This document shows positions 1 to 8,633 of a stretch of DNA of 64,000 bases, piece by piece. Each line of letters starts with the position of its first letter. Position 1 is the stretch's first letter. The position numbers and the translations under genes are program-made. This DNA comes from Halomicrobium salinisoli (GTDB lineage: Archaea > Halobacteriota > Halobacteria > Halobacteriales > Haloarculaceae), in the NCBI RefSeq assembly GCF_020405185.1, contig NZ_CP084463.1:1674001-1738000 (forward strand). Direction: 5' to 3'. The notes under the pieces are model-generated. The model saw only the letters and a list, made by a program, of their open reading frames with translations, ran no database searches and was not told where the DNA came from.

Positions 1-28
1 GAAAAGCGTGCTGCCGGCGGCGGAACGG

Positions 29-691
29 TCACTCCGTCGGTAGCGACGCCTCGACGCCGCCGTCGACGGCCGTCTCGATCACGCCGTCGAAGAGCCCGCG
101 CAGCGTCGACAGCGTCTCCTCGTCGTGGGCCGTCGACTCGGCGACGTGGACCCCCACGCCGCCGATGCACTCCACCCGCGAGGTGATCGACGACTCGATC
201 TCGTAGGTCCGGCGCAGGTTCGAGTACAGAAGCAGCGTCGTCACCGAGTCGACGACGATGCGCGTCCGGTCGATCCCGTGGTCGCGGTAGAAGTGATCCA
301 GCAGCTCGGACAGGGCCTGCTCGATCCCCCGGACGTCGGTGGGTCCGGACAGGTACTTGACGGTCTCCGTGTCGTCGGCCGACCCGCCGATGTGGCTCGT
401 GACGCAGTCGACGACGCCGAGCGGGCCCGGGCCGTCCGCGTAGGTCGCCCGCACCTGCTGCGCGCTGTCCCGCGTCGACAGGACGACGCCCGCCTCCCCG
501 TCTTCGATCCCGCGGTCGACGATCGATCGCGCGATGCGTCGCTTGCCGGTCAGCGGCGGTCCCACTACGAGGACGTTCGTCCCCGGCGGAACTCTCCCGT
601 CGACACCTCGCGCTCCGAGTTCGTACATCACTAACTGACCCCGTCGCGGCCCGACCCCCGTCGGTACCTCCCGCCTTCGTCGGGTATCCAT
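29..691 (-). CDS. RecA/KaiC-like ATPase, haloarchaeal DUF7504-type
   Basis: A 220-residue P-loop protein. A Walker A motif GPPLTGK is visible at residues 44-50, after a typical NVLVVG strand, and a Walker B-like strand RIVVDSV lies near residues 143-149. Short RecA-like ATPases of this kind are common in haloarchaea, often near signalling genes, and are thought to be KaiC/RadA-derived. The ATP-binding fold is seen in the sequence; the role is unknown. Start is the ATG at 689-691, giving a short charged N-terminus. It is transcribed away from the tRNA-Arg gene. It could equally be called a circadian-clock-like ATPase domain protein, but there is no evidence of KaiC activity. Confidence 0.75.
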   Translation of the reverse strand: MDTRRRREVPTGVGPRRGQLVMYELGARGVDGRVPPGTNVLVVGPPLTGKRRIARSIVDRGIEDGEAGVVLSTRDSAQQVRATYADGPGPLGVVDCVTSHIGGSADDTETVKYLSGPTDVRGIEQALSELLDHFYRDHGIDRTRIVVDSVTTLLLYSNLRRTYEIESSITSRVECIGGVGVHVAESTAHDEETLSTLRGLFDGVIETAVDGGVEASLPTE

Positions 692-730
692 TTCGCCTTT
701 GGGGTCTCACGCCTGTCCGGAACCGGGGAG

Positions 731-737
731 TTTAAAC
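731..737 (+). promoter_or_regulatory. TATA box for tRNA-Arg
   Basis: TTTAAAC lies 28 bp before the tRNA 5' end, preceded by a GGGGAG stretch. It is the only AT-rich heptamer in the gap and sits at the right distance for an archaeal TBP site. Confidence 0.6.
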
Positions 738-764
738 CCGAACGCCGAATTAGGATTCCCTGCA

Positions 765-839
765 GGGCGCTTAGCTCAGCCTGGACAGAGTGCGTGGCTT
801 CGGACCACGTTGCCGGGGGTTCAAATCCCTCAGCGCTCG
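765..839 (+). tRNA. tRNA-Arg (anticodon TCG)
   Basis: A 75-nt cloverleaf. The acceptor GGGCGCT (765-771) pairs with AGCGCTC (832-838). The anticodon stem CGTGG/CCACG encloses the loop CTTCGGA with anticodon TCG. The T stem GGGGG/CCCTC encloses TTCAAAT, and the discriminator base is G839. No intron, and CCA is not encoded. The 3' part of this gene is repeated downstream (935-957). Confidence 0.95.
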
Positions 840-884
840 TGAGTTCTGCGCGAACGTCAGTGAGCGCTGACGACCGTCAGCTGA

Positions 885-957
885 GGATTTGAACCCTGCC
901 AGGCGCGCGCAGCGTAGCGAGCACGTCTGGCTCCGGTTCAAATCCCGCAGCGCTCGT
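885..957 (+). repeat. tRNA-tail repeat unit with inverted T-arm (tRNA-Arg locus)
   Basis: Bases 935-957 repeat the last 23 bases of the tRNA-Arg region (818-840) with one mismatch, 117 bp downstream. In front of this copy, GGATTTGAACC (885-895) is the exact reverse complement of GGTTCAAATCC (935-945), and GCCAG (898-902) can extend the stem with CTGGC (927-931). The loop holds GCGCAGCG-T-AGCGAGCA (907-923). The same loop core and arrangement occur beside tRNA-Glu at 57863-58080. A further antisense T-arm start, GGGATTTGAA, is at 1010-1019. Confidence 0.7.
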
Positions 958-965
958 TCACTTCT

Positions 966-991
966 CGCGCCGCTCCATTGCGAGCGGCGCG
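966..991 (+). repeat. Perfect 10-bp hairpin
   Basis: CGCGCCGCTC (966-975) and GAGCGGCGCG (982-991) are perfect inverted repeats around a 6-nt loop, just after the second tRNA-Arg 3' end. It may be part of the repeat unit or a transcription/processing hairpin. Confidence 0.5.
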
Positions 992-1045
992 TGGGTGGAG
1001 AACCATAGAGGGATTTGAAGCAGGGAGTGAAGCGAAGCGGGCGAC

Positions 1046-1252
1046 GGGATCGGCATCGATCCGGACGAGCAGGACCACGTGTTCACCGTCTTCGACCGCC
1101 TCCACAGCCGGGAGGAGTACGAGGGGACGGGCATCGGACTGGCGCTGTGCGAGCGGATCGTCGAGCGCCGCGACGGCGACGTCTGGGTCGACGCCGAACC
1201 CGGCGAGCGGTCGACGTTCCCCTTCACGCTGCCCGCGCTCCGGGGCGAGTGA
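1046..1252 (+). pseudogene. 3' remnant of a histidine kinase (HATPase domain)
   Basis: Translated from 1046 to the TGA at 1250-1252, the sequence reads as the C-terminal end of a histidine kinase ATPase domain. It contains [13 protein letters not shown] (F-box region), [18 protein letters not shown] (G2 box) and the usual ending FPFTLP. About 68 codons remain; the N box, HisKA and sensor domains are absent. The open frame upstream merges directly into tRNA-tail-repeat-like sequence (from about 1010), so there is no start codon or 5' part. This looks like the scar of an insertion or deletion beside the tRNA. An intact kinase of another type lies at 58272-59360. Confidence 0.8.
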
Positions 1253-1496
1253 GCGGGGTCCACCGGCGGGCGCGGCGGTCTCCCGGTCGAGGGCGCGCGA
1301 CCGGGACCGGGTATCGCAGTTCGGTGACGACGACTTTCTGGGAAGCACTGAGCGTGCAATCTGCCGAGTAGCGGGGACGTAACCGGACGCGTTACTGTAA
1401 ATCTATTAACCTGTTTCCTCGCCCAACCGGTGGTACGGACCGAGACAGTTCCCGCGACCGGCGACGCGGCGCAGGGAATTCACTCGACGTGTACCT

Positions 1497-2369
1497 ATGG
1501 AGATAGACATCGCGATGCCGACCAAGGAGTCGGCCGACGTCATCGAGCAGACACTCGAACGAGCAGCGGCGGCGATCGACCGGTCGGCGGCGTCGGTGAA
1601 CCGGCTGGTCGTCGTGGACGACGAGAGCGGCGACGGGACCCGCGAACTGGCCCGCGGGGCCGCGGAGGCGCACGGCTGGGACGCGACCGTCGTCTCCGAG
1701 TCGGCGCCGCTCCCCGTGGCGCGCAGGCGGGCCATCGACCTCGTCGAGACGGAGTGGTTCTGGTTCCTCGACGACGACGTCCGCGTCCGGGCGGACTACG
1801 TCGAGCGACTGCTGGACGCCGTCGCGCCCGCGGTCGGCGCCGTCCAGGGGCGGAAGGCGTCCCGGACGGAGCACCCGAGCGACTGGCTCCACCAGCGATC
1901 GCGGCGGGGCGGGACGCACGCGACGCTCGTCCGCCGCGAGGCCGTGGCCGACGTCGAGATACCGGAAGACGTCGCCGTCCTCGAGGACGAGTACCTCCGC
2001 CGGTGGATCGAGTCCAGCGGATACGCGTGGTTCTTCCACCCGCACGCCCGCTTCGTCCACGACTGCCAGGACCGCCACGAGATCGGGTGGACCGAGGGGT
2101 ACGTCGGCGGCAAGTACGGGCTCCAGTCGCTGCGGACCGTCGCGATGAACGTCCCCTACGCCGCCGCGACGGGCCGGGATCCGACGCCGCACCTGAAGCG
2201 CGCCGCCGGGTGGGTCGCCGGATCGATCGTCGGGGACGGCGACCCGCCGCGGCCGCCCGGGGCGACCGTCGAGGTGACCGAGCGGACCCCCGAGGAGTCG
2301 GGCGGAACCGCCGAGGGGTCGGACGAGACCGCGGAGCCGTCCGGGCGGACGCCGGAGGTGGCGGAATGA
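1497..2369 (+). CDS. Family 2 glycosyltransferase
   Basis: A 290-residue soluble GT-A glycosyltransferase. It starts directly in the fold (EIDIAMPTKE), has the nucleotide-sugar binding VVDDESGDGT near residue 43, the DXD-like FLDDDVR near residue 85, and a catalytic-type LEDEYLRRW around 160. The last 50 residues are a low-complexity Glu/Thr/Gly tail. It lacks membrane segments. The stop codon overlaps the start of the next gene by ATGA, so the two are co-translated. It probably transfers a sugar to a lipid carrier or cell-surface glycan, but donor and acceptor cannot be read from sequence. The 244 bp upstream, after the kinase remnant, contain nothing recognisable. Confidence 0.8.
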   Translation: MEIDIAMPTKESADVIEQTLERAAAAIDRSAASVNRLVVVDDESGDGTRELARGAAEAHGWDATVVSESAPLPVARRRAIDLVETEWFWFLDDDVRVRADYVERLLDAVAPAVGAVQGRKASRTEHPSDWLHQRSRRGGTHATLVRREAVADVEIPEDVAVLEDEYLRRWIESSGYAWFFHPHARFVHDCQDRHEIGWTEGYVGGKYGLQSLRTVAMNVPYAAATGRDPTPHLKRAAGWVAGSIVGDGDPPRPPGATVEVTERTPEESGGTAEGSDETAEPSGRTPEVAE

Positions 2370-3352
2370 CGACGGTCGTCCTGGGCTGGGACGGCCTCGA
2401 CCACGAGGTCGCAACGTCGATGGACATCGCCGACCGGTTCGTCCCACACCACCGCGATATCGAGACGATCGACAACCCGGTGCTGGGCGAGCCCCACACC
2501 CAAGAGCTGTGGCCCTCGATCGTCACGGGCGCCCACCCGGCAGAGACAGGGATCCGCGCGGCGACGGAGGACGGCGGCACCGACTGGGACGACCCGCGCA
2601 TCGACAGGCTGTCGTCGGCGGCGGCCGGCATCGTCCCGGAGGACGTGCGGACGCGCGTCGGCCGGTGGCTCCGGAACCGCGGGGCCGAACTGGACGCCTA
2701 CGAGCCGGCCGACTACGCGGAGCGCGGCCTGTCGACGGTCTTCGACGGCCGATCGGCGCTCCCGGTGGCCGTCCCGAACTACCGGACGGAGACGGACGCC
2801 GCACTGGACGTCGTCTACGACCGCGGCGCCCAGCTCGCCGACTACCTGACCGTCGAGGAGGGGGAGGACGGCGAGGTGCACCACGACCCGTCGGTGCCGC
2901 TGCCGGTCCTGGAGCAGCGGATCGCCTCGGAGGCGGCCTCGAAGCTCGGCGTCGTCGAGACGGCGCTGCACCGCGGGTACGACCTGATCTTCGTCTGGCT
3001 CGGCTACCTCGACACGGTCGGGCACCTCGCGCCGACCGTCGGCGACGACGGGTGGCGGCGGCGCCACTACGAGCAGGCAGCGCGGTGGACGGCGGACGTC
3101 CGGGACCTGCTCGGGCCCGACGACGTGCTGATCGTCACCGCGGACCACGGGCTTCAGGATGGCGAGCACAGCCACTCGACGTTCTACGGCGCGACCGACG
3201 AGGCGGCGGTCGAGGGCGTCGAGTCGGTCCTCGACGTCGCCGCGGCCGTCGACGCGGTCACCGAGCGGTCCTCGGGCACCGACGTCGCGGAGCGGCGGGC
3301 CGGCGAGGTCGAGTCGGTGCGGTCGAACCTCGAGGACCTCGGGTACATCTGA
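2366..3352 (+). CDS. Alkaline-phosphatase-superfamily phosphodiesterase
   Basis: A 328-residue protein of the type I phosphodiesterase/nucleotide pyrophosphatase fold. Visible family features are the N-terminal LGWDGLDHE (metal-binding Asp), a nucleophile region ELWPSIVTGAHP, VWLGYLDTVGHL (metal-binding Asp and His) and the C-terminal TADHGLQDGEHS. There is no signal peptide, so it acts in the cytoplasm. The ATG at 2366 overlaps the glycosyltransferase stop; longer in-frame starts upstream run through that gene and are rejected. In haloarchaea such proteins often accompany glycosylation genes. Substrate unknown. Confidence 0.8.
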   Translation: MTTVVLGWDGLDHEVATSMDIADRFVPHHRDIETIDNPVLGEPHTQELWPSIVTGAHPAETGIRAATEDGGTDWDDPRIDRLSSAAAGIVPEDVRTRVGRWLRNRGAELDAYEPADYAERGLSTVFDGRSALPVAVPNYRTETDAALDVVYDRGAQLADYLTVEEGEDGEVHHDPSVPLPVLEQRIASEAASKLGVVETALHRGYDLIFVWLGYLDTVGHLAPTVGDDGWRRRHYEQAARWTADVRDLLGPDDVLIVTADHGLQDGEHSHSTFYGATDEAAVEGVESVLDVAAAVDAVTERSSGTDVAERRAGEVESVRSNLEDLGYI

Positions 3353-3508
3353 CCCGGTAGCGGTCCGGAGTCCCCGGCGGCTCAGCGACAGCACGGCGGC
3401 GCGGTGCCGAGCGACGCTTAAGAGACGCGGGGGAATATCTTCGCCGCGGTTCTCAGCCGTCAGGAACCGCGCTGGTACTTGAGGGAGGGTGAGTCCTGAG
3501 GTGGAGAC

Positions 3509-3559
3509 ATGCACCGCCAGCACGGCACGGCGATTGCACGACGGAGGGGTGTACCGTGA
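3509..3559 (+). CDS. Possible 16-aa leader ORF before the Mo-enzyme operon
   Basis: ATG at 3509 opens MHRQHGTAIARRRGVP and stops at TGA 3557-3559, overlapping the GTG start (3556-3558) of the catalytic subunit by GTGA. The Shine-Dalgarno-like GGAGGGG for the downstream gene (3543-3549) lies inside it. The same arrangement is seen at 30680-30733 before cbiH. It may be a translated coupling ORF or a chance reading frame. Confidence 0.25.
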   Translation: MHRQHGTAIARRRGVP

Positions 3560-6500
3560 CGCTGACGCGGCGGGACTTCCTGACCGCGGCTGGAACGGGC
3601 GCCGTCGGGGCGATGGTCGGCGGGGCCTGGGGCGCCACGCAGGCGACGGAGCCGATCACGAGCGTGGACAACCCGCTCCGGTCGTACCCCAACCGGGACT
3701 GGGAGGACGTGTACCGCGAGATCTACGCGTACGACGCCGTCGACTGGACTGTCTGTCACCCGAACTGCACCCAGTCGTGCGCGCTGAACTTCTACATGAA
3801 AAACGGGGTGCCGATCCGGGCCGAGCAGGTCTACCACGAGGAGGAGGGGAGCCCCGGTCCGGGGAGCCCGGGCGGCTACGAGCAGGCGGACGTCAGCCAG
3901 CACTGGAACCCGCGCGGGTGCATGAAGGGCCTGTCGCTGCACCGCCGGACGTTCGAGCCCTCGCGGATCAAGTACCCGATGGTCCGCAAGGGGTGGGACC
4001 CCGAGAATCCGAACCAGGAGGGCCGCGGCGAGGACGAGTTCGAGCGCGTCTCCTGGGAGGAGGCGGTCGACCTGATCGCGGAGAAGATGTCGAACCTGGA
4101 GGACTCGAAGCACTTCCAGATCTTCAACGCGATCAAGTCCGACGGTCTGTTCACCCGCCACGGCGCTGGCCGTCGGCTGGCCTCCATCTTCGGCGGCTGC
4201 GAGTGGACCGAGTACGACTGGTACGCCGACTTGCCGCCGGGACACGTGATGACGACGGGCTACCAGACCAGCGACGCGGACGCCTCGGCTTGGCGCAAGG
4301 CCGACTACACGATCATCCAGGGGAAGAACCTGATCCACAACAAGCTCGCGGACAACCACTGGTTCCAGGAGACCCGCGAGCGCGGCGGCGAGATCGTCGG
4401 CGTCTACCCCGACTACTCGCCGACGGTCCAGAAGTGCGACCGCTGGCTCCCGATCAGGCCCGGGTCCGACCCGGCGCTCCCGCTGGGGATGGCCCACGTC
4501 ATCATCGACGAGGAGCTGTACGACGAGGAGTTCGTCAGGGGATACACCAGCCTCCCGCTGCTGATCCGCGAGGACGACGGGAAGTACCTCCGAGCACACG
4601 AGGTGTTCGAGGACGCCGAACCGCCCGAGGACGGCGTCGAGACCGAACCCGGACACCACGTCGAAGCCGGCTGGGGCCAGTTCGTCGTCCTCGGCGAGGA
4701 CGGCGACCTCCACGCCGTCGACCGCGAGGCGGTCGGCGAGGAGACGCCGGAGACGCCGCAGATCGACGTCGAGACGGAGGTCGAACTGACTGACGGCTCG
4801 TCGATCACGGTCCGGTCGGACTTCGCGCGCCAGCGTGACAACATCCTCGAGAACTACTCCCCGGAGGAAGTCGAGGATATCACGACTATCCCGGCCGACA
4901 AGCTCCGTCAGACCGCCCGTGAGTTCGCCGACGCCGACCGCGCTCAGTGGTTCACCGGCGAGGGGATCAACCACTGGTTCTACGGCGCGAGCGAAGTCCA
5001 GCGCGGCATCTTCCTCGTGCAGGCGATGCTGGGTAACATCGGCGAACGCGGTGCCGGCTACTACAACTACTCCGGGCAGTACAAGATCGAGCTCCTGGAC
5101 GGTTACCCGACGTACGTCAACCCGGACGGGAACAAGGCCCACGGGATGTATCCCGGCCACGCGTTCGCGTTCTTCGGCGGCGAGACGCTGGACCCCAACG
5201 ACATCCGGGGCGACTACGGCGAGGACCTCGACCTCGTCCCACGCGGCGACGTCGACGAGCCCGTCATGCCCGAGGGAACGGAGTCGTACACCATGGCGAA
5301 GCCGGAGGTGCTGTGGACGATGAACTGCAACCTCCTGAACCAGACCAAACACCAGGAGCACGTCATCGAGAACTTCGTGCGCCACTCCGACACCGCCAAC
5401 GAGCTGTTCGTGGTGTCGGACATGCACATGACCTACTCCGCGCGGTACGCGGACATCGTGCTCCCGGTTCCCTCCTGGCTGGAATGTGACTACCCCGACA
5501 TCACGGTCGGTCCGGAGAACCCGTTCGTCCAGATGGACAGCGGCGTGATGGACCCGATCTACGACACGAAGCAGGACGGGGAGGTCGTCGCGATGGTCGC
5601 GGAGAAGCTCGACGAGAAGACCACGCCCGAGGAGCGCAACGTCGACTCCTACCGCGAGTACTTCGCCGAGTTCCTCGACGAGGACGGCGACCCGACCCGG
5701 TACATCCAGGAGGCGTTCGACTCGGGGATCACCACTCAGGACATCGACGTCGAGGATCTGGAGGACGGGCCCGAGCGCCTCCAGCTCAAGACCTACCCGC
5801 GGGTGCCCTTCTACTCGCAGGTCCACGACGACCGACCGTTCTACACCAAGACCGGCCGGATGGAGTTCCACAAGGAGGAGGACCGCTTCCTCGAACTCGG
5901 CCGCGACGACATCCACCACTTCGAGAGCCCCGAGGGGACGCCGTACGGCCGCGGTCAGCGCTGGGACGAGGCCAGCGACGAGACGAACGACCTCTACGAG
6001 GACGGCAACAAGTTCGCGTACAACACGCCCCACCCGAAGTACCGGACTCACTCCTCGTGGGGGATGACCGACTGGAACCTCATCTGGTCGGCCCGCGACT
6101 TCGGGAGCGTCAGCGCCGACCCCGAGGGCACCGAGCGGCTGGTCGACGACTACTCGTTCCCGACCGGCGACGGCGAGAGCGAGGAGGTGGCGCCGCTCGG
6201 CGAGCCGTTCGTCGAGATCCACCCGGCGGACGCCGAGAACCTGGACGTGACAAACGGCGACTACGTGAAGATCTCGGGCGAGCGCGGCAGCCTGGTCGTC
6301 CGCGCCATGGTCAGCGAGCGCCAGCGGCCGGCCGAGGTCGGCGACGTCGGCCAGCTGACCATCTGGCACGGCTGGTGGGACCAGCAGTTCCCCGAGGAGG
6401 ACGAGGAGGACCACGCCCACGGCTACAACGTGGCGACCAACATCTGGCTGGACCCGCTGCTCGAGACGGACGAACTCGTCCACAAGCCGACGTTCGGCGA

Positions 6501-6735
6501 CCCGAACGTCAGCGACGTCGTCGACGAGGACGTCGCGTGGCACGGGTCCGCGTTCGCGCAGGGCTACGAGGAGGCGGTGTGGGGCCCGACGGGCGTCGAG
6601 CGCGACACGCTCGTGGACGTCGAGAAGTACGAGGAGGCGGACTGGTGGCCCGGCGACGCCCGCCGGGACGACCTGATGCAGGACTACATCGGCGGATCGC
6701 TGCAGCCCGGTTCCGCGACCGGAGGTGACGACTGA
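3556..6735 (+). CDS. Type II DMSO-reductase-family molybdopterin oxidoreductase, catalytic subunit
   Basis: A 1059-residue exported molybdoenzyme. The twin-arginine signal TRRDFLTAAG is at residues 4-13. The [4Fe-4S] site is C67-H68-P-N-C71-T-Q-S-C75 with a fourth Cys in GCMKG (C122). The EYDWYADLPP segment (219-228) matches NarG-type enzymes, in which this Asp (D221 here) ligates molybdenum. That places it with nitrate, selenate, chlorate, dimethylsulfide and ethylbenzene enzymes. The reaction cannot be decided from sequence. The GTG start is chosen because it puts the Tat motif at the N-terminus and has GGAGGGG 6 nt upstream. It overlaps the beta subunit gene by one base. Mature enzyme probably faces the cell exterior. 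Confidence 0.88.
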   Translation: MTLTRRDFLTAAGTGAVGAMVGGAWGATQATEPITSVDNPLRSYPNRDWEDVYREIYAYDAVDWTVCHPNCTQSCALNFYMKNGVPIRAEQVYHEEEGSPGPGSPGGYEQADVSQHWNPRGCMKGLSLHRRTFEPSRIKYPMVRKGWDPENPNQEGRGEDEFERVSWEEAVDLIAEKMSNLEDSKHFQIFNAIKSDGLFTRHGAGRRLASIFGGCEWTEYDWYADLPPGHVMTTGYQTSDADASAWRKADYTIIQGKNLIHNKLADNHWFQETRERGGEIVGVYPDYSPTVQKCDRWLPIRPGSDPALPLGMAHVIIDEELYDEEFVRGYTSLPLLIREDDGKYLRAHEVFEDAEPPEDGVETEPGHHVEAGWGQFVVLGEDGDLHAVDREAVGEETPETPQIDVETEVELTDGSSITVRSDFARQRDNILENYSPEEVEDITTIPADKLRQTAREFADADRAQWFTGEGINHWFYGASEVQRGIFLVQAMLGNIGERGAGYYNYSGQYKIELLDGYPTYVNPDGNKAHGMYPGHAFAFFGGETLDPNDIRGDYGEDLDLVPRGDVDEPVMPEGTESYTMAKPEVLWTMNCNLLNQTKHQEHVIENFVRHSDTANELFVVSDMHMTYSARYADIVLPVPSWLECDYPDITVGPENPFVQMDSGVMDPIYDTKQDGEVVAMVAEKLDEKTTPEERNVDSYREYFAEFLDEDGDPTRYIQEAFDSGITTQDIDVEDLEDGPERLQLKTYPRVPFYSQVHDDRPFYTKTGRMEFHKEEDRFLELGRDDIHHFESPEGTPYGRGQRWDEASDETNDLYEDGNKFAYNTPHPKYRTHSSWGMTDWNLIWSARDFGSVSADPEGTERLVDDYSFPTGDGESEEVAPLGEPFVEIHPADAENLDVTNGDYVKISGERGSLVVRAMVSERQRPAEVGDVGQLTIWHGWWDQQFPEEDEEDHAHGYNVATNIWLDPLLETDELVHKPTFGDPNVSDVVDEDVAWHGSAFAQGYEEAVWGPTGVERDTLVDVEKYEEADWWPGDARRDDLMQDYIGGSLQPGSATGGDD

Positions 6736-7910
6736 TGGCTGACGTATACAACCCGCAACTCGGCCGCGAGCACAGCTACCCCTACGAGCACCGCGAGGAG
6801 GAGCGCGACTACCACTGGGGGATGATCGTCAACGTCAACCGGTGTATCAACTGCAACACCTGCTCCTTTGCCTGCAAGTCCACCTGGACCAGCGGGGAGG
6901 GCGAGGAGTACATGTGGTGGATGAACGTCGAGACCGAGCCCTACGGCGGCTACCCCCTCGGCTGGGACATGCGCCTGCTGGAGGACCTCGGCGCCGACGA
7001 GACCATCTTCGACGCCGCCGGGGACGGCGAGCAGGTCCGCGGGTACATCGCCGAGAAGGGCGCCTGGGAGTACCCCGCGCTGGGCGACGACCAGGTCCAC
7101 GGCGAGTACCCCGAGGGCGACGTCGTCGAGTCGGACGTCGAGGAGGGGAAGTACCACGACATGTGGCAGTTCTACCTCCCGCGCCTGTGCAACCACTGCA
7201 AGAACCCCGCCTGCCTCGCGGCGTGTCCGCGCCAGGCCATCTACAAGCGCGAGGAGGACGGCATCGTCCTGCTCGACCAGGAGCGCTGCCGGGGCTACCG
7301 CCGCTGCGTCAAGGGCTGTCCGTACCACAAGCCCATGTACAACCCGGAGACGGGCATCACCGAGAAGCCCGTCGGCTGCTACCCCCGCATCGAGGAGGGC
7401 AACGTCCCGCGCTGCGTCTCCTCCTGTATCGGCAAGACGCGGCTGCACGGCAACATCAACCGCGGGCCCGACGCGCCCTCGCCCGGCGGCGACGCTCCGG
7501 GCGGCCGGTCGCCGATCAACTACCTCGTCCACTCCGACGAGAAGGTGGCGCTGCCGCTGTACCCGCAGTTCGGCACGCAGCCCCAGGTGTTCTACATGCC
7601 GCCCTACCACGTGCCGCCGGAGTTCCTGACCCAGATGTTCACGCCCAACGAGGAGGAAAAGCGCAACGACTGGCCGGGCGACACCTACGAGGAGTCGATC
7701 CGCATCGTCCAGGAGCGGGTCCGGAACCCCAGCCACGAGGTGCTGGGCATCCTCCAGCTGTTCGGCGCGACGACGCGGCTCATCGAGACCTACGAGGTCA
7801 CCGAGGACCGCGCGATGGGCTGGGACCGCACCGGCGAGAAGGTCGTGGACGTCCCCATCGAGGAGCCGATGGAGGTCCGCGAGGGCGAACAGTGGACCAA
7901 CCAGCCCTGA
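6735..7910 (+). CDS. Iron-sulfur (beta) subunit of the molybdoenzyme, NarH/DdhB-like
   Basis: A 391-residue ferredoxin-like electron-transfer subunit. Cysteine clusters are visible in order: C37-x2-C40-x2-C43-x3-C47, C152-x2-C155-x4-C160-x3-C164, CRGYRRCVKGCPY, and CYPRIEEGNVPRC with CVSSC. In the third cluster a Tyr replaces the second Cys (NarH has Trp), which in the family marks a [3Fe-4S] centre, so four clusters are expected (three [4Fe-4S], one [3Fe-4S]). No signal peptide is present; such subunits are exported by piggy-back with the Tat-tagged catalytic subunit. It should pass electrons between the molybdenum site and the heme-b subunit encoded at 8626. Confidence 0.88.
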   Translation: MADVYNPQLGREHSYPYEHREEERDYHWGMIVNVNRCINCNTCSFACKSTWTSGEGEEYMWWMNVETEPYGGYPLGWDMRLLEDLGADETIFDAAGDGEQVRGYIAEKGAWEYPALGDDQVHGEYPEGDVVESDVEEGKYHDMWQFYLPRLCNHCKNPACLAACPRQAIYKREEDGIVLLDQERCRGYRRCVKGCPYHKPMYNPETGITEKPVGCYPRIEEGNVPRCVSSCIGKTRLHGNINRGPDAPSPGGDAPGGRSPINYLVHSDEKVALPLYPQFGTQPQVFYMPPYHVPPEFLTQMFTPNEEEKRNDWPGDTYEESIRIVQERVRNPSHEVLGILQLFGATTRLIETYEVTEDRAMGWDRTGEKVVDVPIEEPMEVREGEQWTNQP

Positions 7911-7919
7911 GGTGAGATC

Positions 7920-8633
7920 ATGGAGGACCAGCAATTCCACGCGCGCCGCGCAGCGCTGTACGGCTACGCCGCCACGGCGCTCCAGTTCCCCGACGACACG
8001 ACCGTCGCGGACCTCACCGACGACGAGGTGCAGTCAGCGATCCGGGCGGCGGGCGACGCCGTCGGATGCCGCGAGGCAGTCGACCGGCTGATCGACGCCC
8101 TCGACGGCGTCGACCGCGACGGGCTCGAATCGGCGTACAACGACCTGTTCGGCGTCCCCGGCGACGACGGCACCTACCCGGTCGTTCCCTACGAGGCCGA
8201 GCACACCGTCGAGGGCGACGTCGGCGAGAAGCAGCGCCGGATCGCCACCGTCGTCGGCCTGCTGGAGCAGTTCGGCCTCGAGCCCGGCGACGAGTTCGAC
8301 GAACGGCACGACCACGTCGCGGTCGAGCTGGAGCTGCTGCAGGTGCTGTCCGCCCAGCGCGCAGCGGCACTGGCCGACGGCGACGACGACGCCGCCGACC
8401 GGCTGGCGCGGGCCACCGCGACGGCCGTCGACGAGCACCTCGCCGGGTTCGTCCCCGAACTCGCCCACGCCGTGACGACTGAGGTGAGCGGCGAGGCGGC
8501 CGATCCGGACGTCGCGGACGACGCGCTCGGCGTCTACGCCCGCGCGGCGAAACTGGCCGCGGCGCTGGTCGAGCGCGACGCGGCGAGTCACCCCGACCCG
8601 ACGTCGACCCAGGGGGTGGCGACCGATGCTTGA
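7920..8633 (+). CDS. TorD/NarJ-family maturation chaperone
   Basis: A 237-residue all-helical acidic protein with the family pattern of an N-terminal Tyr/Ala helix (RRAALYGYAATALQFPDD), a central YNDLFGVPGD segment and EAEHTVEGDVGEK, typical of TorD/DmsD/NarJ chaperones that hold the apo catalytic subunit until cofactor is inserted and proofread the Tat signal. It has no signal peptide and so acts in the cytoplasm. It starts 9 bp after the beta-subunit stop and overlaps the next gene by 8 bp. The order alpha-beta-chaperone-gamma equals the ABDC order of dimethylsulfide, selenate and chlorate enzymes. Confidence 0.8.
   Translation: MEDQQFHARRAALYGYAATALQFPDDTTVADLTDDEVQSAIRAAGDAVGCREAVDRLIDALDGVDRDGLESAYNDLFGVPGDDGTYPVVPYEAEHTVEGDVGEKQRRIATVVGLLEQFGLEPGDEFDERHDHVAVELELLQVLSAQRAAALADGDDDAADRLARATATAVDEHLAGFVPELAHAVTTEVSGEAADPDVADDALGVYARAAKLAAALVERDAASHPDPTSTQGVATDA

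Noticed and set aside
938-1382. Several overlapping open frames in the tRNA-Arg downstream region
   Set aside because: They cover the tRNA-tail repeats and kinase fragment in wrong frames and show Arg/Ser/Pro low complexity; only the 1046-1252 frame has recognisable protein sequence.
3460-6543. 1027-codon open frame on the minus strand across the molybdoenzyme gene
   Set aside because: Composition is Val/Arg/Asp repeat typical of the mirror frame of GC-rich haloarchaeal genes; the plus strand encodes a clear molybdoenzyme with all motifs.
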